From Burkholderiales bacterium (GTDB lineage: Bacteria; Pseudomonadota; Gammaproteobacteria; Burkholderiales; Casimicrobiaceae), in the NCBI GenBank assembly GCA_025935435.1, contig JAICVH010000189.1, positions 1 through 5,603 of the forward strand: 5,603 nt of DNA, read 5' to 3'. Position numbers and translations under genes: made by a program. The notes below the pieces were generated by a model that was not told the origin of the DNA, ran no database searches, and saw only the letters and a list, made by a program, of their open reading frames with translations. Shown here in pieces: positions 1-4,768 of this stretch (position 1 is the stretch's first letter; each line of letters starts with the position of its first letter).

Positions 1-126
1 GGCGCGATCGACGTGACGGTGATCGGCGTCGGCCACAACGCGCTGCTCGGCGACCGCGAAGTGTTCGAGCGCGCGTACGCGGAAATCGTCGCGGCGCGCG
101 CGGAAGCGCGACGTCACGGCGCGTGA
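1..126 (+). CDS. Probable alpha/beta hydrolase, C-terminal fragment
   Basis: Only the last 41 codons are in the window; the gene enters from the left edge in frame 1 and ends at TGA 124-126. The fragment contains a hydrophobic strand (VTVIGVGHNALL) followed by an amphipathic helix and an Arg/Ala-rich end. A strand ending in Gly-His, then a short loop and a final helix, is the usual setting of the catalytic histidine in alpha/beta hydrolases; here that would be His12 of the fragment (bases 34-36). The nucleophile and acid residues lie outside the window, so family membership rests on this one motif. Its stop lies 8 bp from the stop of the convergent acyl-CoA reductase gene. A role as lipase or esterase for the neighbouring lipid genes is possible but is inference from position. 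It could instead be an unrelated hydrolase. Confidence 0.6.
   Translation, partial: GAIDVTVIGVGHNALLGDREVFERAYAEIVAARAEARRHGA
114..126. terminator. Short inverted repeat at the hydrolase stop codon
   Basis: TCACG (114-118) and CGTGA (122-126) form a perfect 5-bp stem with a 3-nt loop; the right arm includes the hydrolase stop codon. No T-tract follows on either strand, so it is at best a weak or Rho-assisted 3' end signal between convergent genes. Confidence 0.2.
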
Positions 127-134
127 GGTCAGGA

Positions 135-2120
135 CTACCAGTGAATGCCCTGCGTCAATTGCGCGAACGCCATTTGCTCGGCAGTGAGCGGTTGCGGCTC
201 GCCTTCCTTCCTGCCCTGGGCGGCCGGTGAATCGGGGAACATGTTGAACGCCGTGTTGAGCAGCACCTGCGTCAGCTTGGGTGCGACCGCGTGGCTGATC
301 GCGCCGAACACGCCGAGCCGCGTGGCGATGCGCACGGGCTTGTGCACGATGGCCTGCACGACGAGCCCGGCGGCTTGTTCCGGCGACAGCGTCGGAATGC
401 TTTCGTACATCTTCGTCGGCGCGATCATCGGCGTGCGCACGAGCGGCATGTTGATCGTCGTGAAATTGATGCCCTTGTCCAGGAACTCGGATGCCGCGCA
501 GGCGGAAAACGAGTCAAGCGCCGACTTCGAGGCCACGTAAGCGGAGAAACGCGGGGCATTCGACAGCACGCCGATCGACGAGATGTTGATCACGTGGCCG
601 CGCTTCTGCGCAATCATCGTGGGCAGGAAGCCGAGAATCAGACGGATCGCGCCGAAATAGTTGAGCTGCATCGTGCGCTCGAAATCGTGGAAGCGGTCGA
701 GCGAGTTGATGATCCCGCGGCGGATCGAGCGGCCGGCGTTGTTGATCAGGAAATCGCAACCGCCCTGCTCCTTCAGCACGCGCTTGACCAGCGCGTCGCA
801 TGACGCGAGGTCCGACAGATCGGCCGGGTACATGACGGCGACACCCCCGAGCCTGTCGATCTCCGCCTTGGTTTCGAGCAGCTTTTCCTCGCCGCGCGCA
901 ACGAGCACGACGCGCGCCCCTGCTTCGGCGAGTTTCAATGCGGTCGCCCGTCCGATGCCCGACGACGCACCGGTCACGACGGCCACCTTGTCGCGCACGC
1001 GACCGGAGAGGCTGCGATCGATGAAGAGATCCGGATCGAGATTGCGCTCCCAGTAATCCCACAGTTTCGCGGCATACGATTCGAGCGGCGGCACGGTGAT
1101 GCCCGAACCTTTGAGCGCCTTCGCGGCTTCACGATTGTCGTAGCGCGTTGGCCAGTTGACGAACTGGAACACGTCACGGGGAATGCCGAGGTCGTTCAGC
1201 ACCACCCGCATTGCACGCTTCACCGGCGACAGCGAACCGAGGCCATAGAGGATCGGCGCAGGAATGAAGCCAAACAGCTTTGCATTGATGCGCAGCGTCA
1301 TCTGCGGCGCGTGCGCTGCCTCGGCGAAGATGTTCAGCACTTCACCGACGCGATGCGGCTCCGGATCGGTCAGGTGGAAGCATTGGCCATCGAGGCCTTT
1401 CTTGTGCGCGAGGTGATCGAGCGCGCTGGCGACGAAATCGACCGGGACGATGTTGATGCGCCCGCCCTCGATGCCGATCGTGGGCATCCACGGCGGGAGG
1501 ATCTCGCGCATCTTCTGGATCGCCTTGAAGAAGTAGTACGGGCCATCGATCTTGTCGATCTGCCCGGTCTTCGAATCGCCGACGACGAACCCGGGCCGAT
1601 AGATGCGGAACGGTCGCGCGTATTCACGGCGCACGACGGCTTCGGAGTCATGCTTGGTGCGGAAATACGGATGATCGAGTTCCTCGGCCTCGTCGAACAT
1701 GTCCTCGCGAAAGACGCCTTCGTAGAGGCCGGCGGCCGCGATCGAGCTCACGTGGTGAAAACATCCGGCCTCGAGCGCCGTCGCGCATTGCACGGCATGT
1801 CGCGTGCCGTCCACGTTCGCGCTGCGCTGCTCCTCGGCCGATGCCTGCAGGTCATAGATGGCCGCGAGATGAAAGAAATGATCGATCCGGCCCTTGAGCT
1901 TGCGAACGTCCGCAGCGCCAAGGCCGAGCCTGGGCGCGGCAAGGTCGCCCACGACCGCGATGACGCGTTTGTCGTCGACGCCCCACGCTTCGCGCAACGC
2001 GGCGAGCCGCTCGAGCGATCCCTTGCGGACGAGCGCGTAAATCGGTTCGTCGCGCGCCACCAGCTTCGCGACGAGGTAACTGCCGATGAAGCCGGTCGCA
2101 CCGGTCACGAAATAGGCCAT
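135..2120 (-). CDS. Two-domain fatty acyl-CoA reductase (alcohol-forming), extended SDR + classical SDR
   Basis: This 661-residue protein probably reduces long-chain acyl-CoA with NADPH to the aldehyde and on to the fatty alcohol, in the cytoplasm or at the membrane face. Residues 1-370 form an extended SDR (NAD-binding_4/acyl-CoA reductase type): TGATGFIG at 6-13, VSSIAAAG at 124-131 and the Tyr152-x3-Lys156 pair. Residues 375-610 form a classical SDR: TGASSGIG at 383-390, NNAG at 460-463, catalytic Asn487, Ser515, Tyr528 and Lys532. Both active sites look intact. Length, domain order and long stretches (for example DGPYYFFK, GIEGGR, RFHDFERTMQLNYFG) match what I recall of Marinobacter Maqu_2507, also 661 residues. 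I chose ATG 2118-2120 because GGAAGG sits 7 nt upstream and the Rossmann motif follows at once; the frame stays open 73 codons further upstream, but that part has no recognisable domain. It is divergent from the phasin gene and convergent with the hydrolase. A mycobacterial-type aldehyde-forming reductase is the main alternative. Confidence 0.9.
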   Translation of the reverse strand: MAYFVTGATGFIGSYLVAKLVARDEPIYALVRKGSLERLAALREAWGVDDKRVIAVVGDLAAPRLGLGAADVRKLKGRIDHFFHLAAIYDLQASAEEQRSANVDGTRHAVQCATALEAGCFHHVSSIAAAGLYEGVFREDMFDEAEELDHPYFRTKHDSEAVVRREYARPFRIYRPGFVVGDSKTGQIDKIDGPYYFFKAIQKMREILPPWMPTIGIEGGRINIVPVDFVASALDHLAHKKGLDGQCFHLTDPEPHRVGEVLNIFAEAAHAPQMTLRINAKLFGFIPAPILYGLGSLSPVKRAMRVVLNDLGIPRDVFQFVNWPTRYDNREAAKALKGSGITVPPLESYAAKLWDYWERNLDPDLFIDRSLSGRVRDKVAVVTGASSGIGRATALKLAEAGARVVLVARGEEKLLETKAEIDRLGGVAVMYPADLSDLASCDALVKRVLKEQGGCDFLINNAGRSIRRGIINSLDRFHDFERTMQLNYFGAIRLILGFLPTMIAQKRGHVINISSIGVLSNAPRFSAYVASKSALDSFSACAASEFLDKGINFTTINMPLVRTPMIAPTKMYESIPTLSPEQAAGLVVQAIVHKPVRIATRLGVFGAISHAVAPKLTQVLLNTAFNMFPDSPAAQGRKEGEPQPLTAEQMAFAQLTQGIHW

Positions 2121-2127
2121 TGCATAT

Positions 2128-2133
2128 CCTTCC
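2128..2133 (-). promoter_or_regulatory. Ribosome binding site deciding the reductase start
   Basis: On the minus strand GGAAGG lies 7 nt before the ATG at 2118-2120. This supports the 661-residue form over starts further upstream, which have no comparable site that I could see. Confidence 0.65.
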
Positions 2134-2137
2134 GGGG

Positions 2138-2162
2138 GGCGCCATCGCGCCGGCATGGCGCC
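2138..2162 (-). promoter_or_regulatory. Leader hairpin just upstream of the reductase RBS
   Basis: GGCGCCAT (2138-2145) and ATGGCGCC (2155-2162) are perfect 8-bp inverted repeats with a 9-nt GC-rich spacer. In the reductase transcript the stem would end about 4 nt before the GGAAGG site. It could modulate translation, act as an operator in DNA, or be a by-product of high GC. No homologous riboswitch is recognised. Confidence 0.35.
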
Positions 2163-2185
2163 GGTGATCGAGCTCGCGCGCGCAA

Positions 2186-2210
2186 CAGGGTCGCGCCTGC
2201 GCAGGGTCGC
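2186..2210. repeat. Direct repeat CAGGGTCGC x2, 16-bp period
   Basis: CAGGGTCGC occurs at 2186-2194 and again at 2202-2210, perfectly conserved over 9 bp. A 10-bp palindrome, CCTGCGCAGG (2196-2205), overlaps the second copy. They lie in the non-coding region between the divergent reductase and phasin genes, close to a candidate -10 for the reductase. They may be paired regulator sites; no known regulator motif is recognised. Confidence 0.35.
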
Positions 2211-2212
2211 CG

Positions 2213-2218
2213 ATTGTA
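2213..2218 (-). promoter_or_regulatory. Candidate -10 element for the reductase
   Basis: The minus strand reads TACAAT, 5 of 6 matches to the sigma-70 -10 consensus. I found no convincing -35 at 16-18 bp upstream, so it may need an activator or be chance. If used, the leader would be roughly 85 nt and would include the hairpin at 2138-2162. Confidence 0.25.
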
Positions 2219-2258
2219 ACCGCGGCAAACGATCGGCCGCGTGCGCTGAACGGTGATT

Positions 2259-2274
2259 TAGAGTGGATGCTCTA
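2259..2274. promoter_or_regulatory. Possible operator: TAGAG-6-CTCTA inverted repeat
   Basis: TAGAG (2259-2263) and CTCTA (2270-2274) form a perfect 5-bp inverted repeat around a 6-nt centre, in an AT-richer patch. It overlaps the -35 position of the candidate phasin promoter, a usual place for a repressor. It matches no regulator site that I know. Confidence 0.25.
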
Positions 2275-2293
2275 CAGGAAGCGCGCCTAGAAT
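2264..2293 (+). promoter_or_regulatory. Candidate phasin promoter
   Basis: TAGAAT at 2288-2293 matches the sigma-70 -10 consensus at 5 of 6 positions. A poor -35 (TGGATG, 2264-2269) lies 18 bp upstream. A transcript from about 2300 would have a leader of roughly 54 nt before the ATG at 2354. The weak -35 suggests either low expression or help from an activator. Confidence 0.35.
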
Positions 2294-2353
2294 CGATGGT
2301 CGGCCGAACGACGCGGCAACCCTGCGCGTCGCGTGTCATTTCGTGGGGGCATC

Positions 2354-2893
2354 ATGCTGAAAAAGGCGAGGGCCGCGCGCGACGCGGAAGCGGGTGGGGA
2401 CGGCGCGATGAAGAAGGACATGTCGAAATCGGTGCTCGAATCGTCGCGGCAGATCTGGCTCGCCGGGCTCGGTGCATTCTCGCGCGCGCAGGCCGAGGGC
2501 ATGAAGGTCTTCGACGCGCTCGTCAAGCAGGGCGAAGCCGTCGAAACGCGCACCCGTCAAGCGGCAAGCGACACCGCGGTCGCTGCACGCGACGCGGCGC
2601 AGAACAAGGCGCGTGAAATGCAGCAGATCGCCGGCGGTACCTGGGACAAACTCGAAAAAGTGTTCGAGGATCGTGTCGCGCGGGCGCTGTCGCGCCTGGG
2701 CGTGCACACACAGAGCGATGTCGAGCGCCTTGCCGCACGCGTCGATGTGCTGTCGGAAGCGGTCAACGAGCTGATCAAGGCGAGCGGCGGCAAGCGTGCG
2801 CTGCGCTCGTCAACGGTCGAGCAACCGGTCAAGGGTGCCGCACCGAGGGCAACGCGAACCGCGCGCAAAGTCGCGCGTCCGGCAGCCAAATGA
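2354..2893 (+). CDS. Phasin family protein (PhaF/PhaI type), inclusion surface protein
   Basis: This 179-residue protein belongs to the poly(hydroxyalkanoate) granule-associated phasin family. The amphipathic phasin segment begins near residue 24 with SVLESSRQIWLAGLGAFSRAQ, a stretch typical of PhaI/PhaF proteins. A helical middle part rich in Ala, Gln and charged residues follows. A short Leu/Val heptad-like segment (DVERLAARVDVLSEAVNEL, 122-140) probably mediates oligomerisation. Residues 147-179 form a basic Lys/Arg/Ala tail, a short version of the DNA-binding tail of PhaF. I chose ATG 2354 (MLKK..., with GGGGG 4 nt upstream). ATG 2408 (MKKD...) with GGTGGGGA 7 nt upstream is a real alternative that would give 161 residues, and GTG 2333 is less likely. 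Phasins coat PHA granules and can also bind triacylglycerol droplets; the neighbours suggest a neutral-lipid inclusion, but no PHA synthase is in view to decide. Confidence 0.85.
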   Translation: MLKKARAARDAEAGGDGAMKKDMSKSVLESSRQIWLAGLGAFSRAQAEGMKVFDALVKQGEAVETRTRQAASDTAVAARDAAQNKAREMQQIAGGTWDKLEKVFEDRVARALSRLGVHTQSDVERLAARVDVLSEAVNELIKASGGKRALRSSTVEQPVKGAAPRATRTARKVARPAAK

Positions 2894-2915
2894 CGGCGAC
2901 CTTCGCAAGCCGTCA
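2891..2915. terminator. Inverted repeat joining the stop codons of phasin and ACBP
   Basis: TGACGGC (2891-2897) and GCCGTCA (2909-2915) are perfect 7-bp inverted repeats with an 11-nt loop. The left arm starts with the phasin stop TGA and the right arm ends with the ACBP stop (TCA on the + strand). The symmetry could serve both transcripts as a bidirectional 3' end. No T-tract is present, so intrinsic termination would be weak. Confidence 0.4.
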
Positions 2916-3194
2916 GGAGTCGCGATTGAGGCGATCGACCTGCTTGATGTAGTGGGTCATCGCGTCGTCGCCGCTCATCCCCTTCAGTTTCGACCACGCG
3001 TCGTACTTGGCGCCCCCGACGAAGTCGAAGCCGCCGGGGCGATCGCCGCTGACGTCGCCTTCCGTCGCCTGCTTGTAGTACGCGTACAGCTTCAGCAGCG
3101 CCGCGTTGTCCGGGCGCTTCTTCGTCTGTTTCGCAGCCGCCGCTGCGGCCTGGAACTTCGCCTTCAGATCATCCTGCTTCGGCGCTGCCGCCAT
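2913..3194 (-). CDS. Acyl-CoA-binding protein (ACBP)
   Basis: A 93-residue cytosolic protein covering one complete ACBP domain, close to the family's usual 86-92 residues. It binds long-chain acyl-CoA esters, buffering and delivering them. The hallmark segments are in order: LYAYYKQATEGDV (36-48), DRPGGFDFVGGAKYDAW (51-67) and DDAMTHYIKQV (76-86). The ligand-contacting residues of bovine ACBP (Tyr28, Tyr31, Lys32, Lys54, Tyr73) correspond to Tyr37, Tyr40, Lys41, Lys63 and Tyr82, all kept. The N-terminus has an Ala-rich helix (AAAAAAK). I chose ATG 3192-3194, with GGGAG 4 nt upstream; a TTG ten codons earlier is possible but would add residues with no family match. The gene is convergent with the phasin (19-bp gap) and divergent from WS/DGAT, which fits a role in supplying acyl-CoA to the reductase and the acyltransferase. 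Confidence 0.93.
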   Translation of the reverse strand: MAAAPKQDDLKAKFQAAAAAAKQTKKRPDNAALLKLYAYYKQATEGDVSGDRPGGFDFVGGAKYDAWSKLKGMSGDDAMTHYIKQVDRLNRDS

Positions 3195-3212
3195 GGGGCT
3201 CCCGGGTGTCGT

Positions 3213-3240
3213 TTGAACGCGCAAGCGATCGTGCTACTTT
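3213..3240 (+). promoter_or_regulatory. Candidate promoter for WS/DGAT
   Basis: TTGAAC (3213-3218) resembles a -35 element, and TACTTT (3235-3240), preceded by an extended TG at 3232-3233, lies 16 bp downstream. Transcription from about 3247 would give a leader near 59 nt. The minus strand reads TAAAGT across 3236-3241, a possible but weak -10 for the divergent ACBP gene, so the two promoters may overlap and compete. Confidence 0.35.
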
Positions 3241-3276
3241 AGCGCCAACGTGAACGCGCGCGCAAACGAACGCGCG
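3215..3276. repeat. GAACGCGC repeats in the ACBP-WS/DGAT intergenic region
   Basis: GAACGCGCG occurs at 3252-3260 and 3268-3276, a perfect 9-bp direct repeat with a 16-bp period. A third, 8-bp copy (GAACGCGC) is at 3215-3222. All lie between the divergent start codons. They may be binding sites, but the composition is simple CG alternation, so chance is a serious alternative. Confidence 0.3.
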
Positions 3277-3305
3277 AACACGTCCATTCCATTCCTGCGA
3301 GTCCC

Positions 3306-4754
3306 GTGGCCAGGCGCGAAAAGCTCTCGGCGGTCGATACGGCGTGGCTGCGGATGGATCGGCCCGCCAACCTGATGATGATCTGCGGCGTGCTGATGTT
3401 CGACCGCCGCTTGTCGCTTGCGCGATTGCGCCGCGTGATCGACGAACGCTTTCTCGTCTTCCGGCGGTTTCGCCAGGTGCCCGTGCAGACGGCGACCGGC
3501 GCGTACTGGCGCGAGGATCGGGCGTTCGACGTCGCCGCCCACGTGGTCACATCGCAGCTTGCGCCGCCTGCCGGCGACGCCGAACTCCAGGCGCTCGCTT
3601 CGCAATTGATCGCGACGCCGCTGCCGGCCGAGCGACCGATGTGGGAGTTCCACCTCGTCGCGAATTTCCGCGGCGGCTCGGCCGTCATCGCCCGCATCCA
3701 CCATTGCTACGCCGACGGCATCGCGCTCGTTCGGGTGATGCTGTCAATGATGGACGTGAGCGCGGACGGCCCGCCGGCGATGCCGTTCCATGCGAAGGAA
3801 CGGCCGGCGTCGACGGACGATCTCGCGCTCGACTGGCTGGGTCCGTTGACGGCCATGCTGAAGTCGACGGGGTCGATCGGACGCCTGCTGCTGCAAAAGG
3901 GCGCGGGGGTGCTGACCGATCCCGCGCAGGCAGTCGCGCTCGCGGGACAAGGTTCGGCGTTGACCGCGGAAATCGCAAGACTCGCGCTCATGGACGAGGA
4001 TTCGCGCACGCGCTTCAAGGGAGCGCCCGGCGTTGCGAAGCGGGTCGCGTGGGCCGATCCGTTGCCGCTCGACGACGTGAAGACCGTCGGCCGCGCGCTC
4101 GGTGCATCGATCAACGATCTGTTGCTCGCGTGCGTTGCCGGTGCGCTGCGCGACTACCTCATCGAGCATGGCGACGACGTCGACGCGCTGACGATCCGTG
4201 CGCTCGTGCCGGTCAATCTGCGTCCGCTCGACAAGGCGTACCGACTCGGCAACCGCTTCGGTCTGGTGTTCCTCGACCTGCCGATCGGCATCGAGAATCC
4301 TATCGAGCGCCTGTACGCGGTCCGAGCGAACATGCGTGCACTGAAGGGTTCGTATCAGCCGCTGCTTGCACTCGGACTGCTCGCCGCAATGGGCGCCGGC
4401 CCGCAGGTGGTGCAGGACGCCGTGCTGTCGGCGCTCGCGCGCAACGCGACCGCGGTGATGACGAACGTGCCCGGACCACAGACGCCGCTTTGGCTCGCCG
4501 GCGCAAAGCTCACGAGCCTGATGTTCTGGGTGCCGCAATCGGGTGACATCGGGCTTGGCGTGTCCATTCTGTCGTACGCCGGCAGCGTGCGCTTCGGCAT
4601 CGTTGCCGATCGCGCGCTGTGTCCTGATCCCGATCGGATCAGTGCGCGCTTCGCCGACGAATTCGAAAAACTGACGCTCGCGACGCTGCTAAGCCCGTGG
4701 CCGCGCGATGGCGATCTCGACCCGATCGACGCTGCGCGCGCCGTGGCTCTCTGA
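3306..4754 (+). CDS. Wax ester synthase / diacylglycerol acyltransferase (WS/DGAT)
   Basis: A 482-residue O-acyltransferase, a typical length for the bacterial WS/DGAT family. It joins acyl-CoA to a fatty alcohol (wax ester) or diacylglycerol (triacylglycerol), usually at the inner face of the cytoplasmic membrane. Visible in order: N-terminal LSAVDTAWLRMD (7-18), the PMWEFHL segment (111-117, equivalent to the family's PLW motif), the catalytic HHCYADG (132-138, matching HHxxxDG), SINDLLLACVAGAL (268-281), LGNRFGL (314-320), TNVPGP (386-391) and GDIGLGVSILSYAG (413-426). All are intact. GTG 3306 is the first usable start after the in-frame stop at 3240-3242 and places the N-terminal motif where the family has it, though the upstream ribosome binding site is poor. 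The gene diverges from ACBP, and its stop is 3 bp from that of the next gene. Preference for alcohol or diacylglycerol cannot be read from sequence; the nearby acyl-CoA reductase favours wax ester. Confidence 0.93.
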   Translation: MARREKLSAVDTAWLRMDRPANLMMICGVLMFDRRLSLARLRRVIDERFLVFRRFRQVPVQTATGAYWREDRAFDVAAHVVTSQLAPPAGDAELQALASQLIATPLPAERPMWEFHLVANFRGGSAVIARIHHCYADGIALVRVMLSMMDVSADGPPAMPFHAKERPASTDDLALDWLGPLTAMLKSTGSIGRLLLQKGAGVLTDPAQAVALAGQGSALTAEIARLALMDEDSRTRFKGAPGVAKRVAWADPLPLDDVKTVGRALGASINDLLLACVAGALRDYLIEHGDDVDALTIRALVPVNLRPLDKAYRLGNRFGLVFLDLPIGIENPIERLYAVRANMRALKGSYQPLLALGLLAAMGAGPQVVQDAVLSALARNATAVMTNVPGPQTPLWLAGAKLTSLMFWVPQSGDIGLGVSILSYAGSVRFGIVADRALCPDPDRISARFADEFEKLTLATLLSPWPRDGDLDPIDAARAVAL

Positions 4755-4768
4755 GGATCACGGCCACG
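4742..4768. terminator. Inverted repeat across the WS/DGAT and binding-protein stops
   Basis: CGTGGC (4742-4747) and GCCACG (4763-4768) form a 6-bp stem around a 15-nt loop that holds both stop codons (TGA 4752-4754 and TCA 4758-4760). Possible bidirectional 3' end; there is no T-tract. Confidence 0.3.

Noticed and set aside
1311..2219. 302-codon open frame on the + strand opposite the reductase
   Set aside because: It is antisense to a clearly conserved coding region; its composition is what high-GC third positions produce on the opposite strand, and no domain is recognised.
2121..2339. N-terminal extension of the reductase by 73 residues to a start at 2339
   Set aside because: The extension is Arg/Ala-rich with no family match, overlaps the control region and the phasin GTG candidate, and a good ribosome binding site supports ATG 2118-2120.
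2336..2997. Minus-strand open frames opposite the phasin
   Set aside because: The + strand frame has clear phasin features; the opposite frames have none and no credible start.
3234..3704. Minus-strand open frames crossing the WS/DGAT start
   Set aside because: They are antisense to the conserved N-terminus of WS/DGAT and show no recognisable domain.
3344..4546. 400-codon + strand frame and 264-codon - strand frame inside WS/DGAT
   Set aside because: Both are Arg/Ala-rich shadows of the intact acyltransferase frame, without recognisable motifs.
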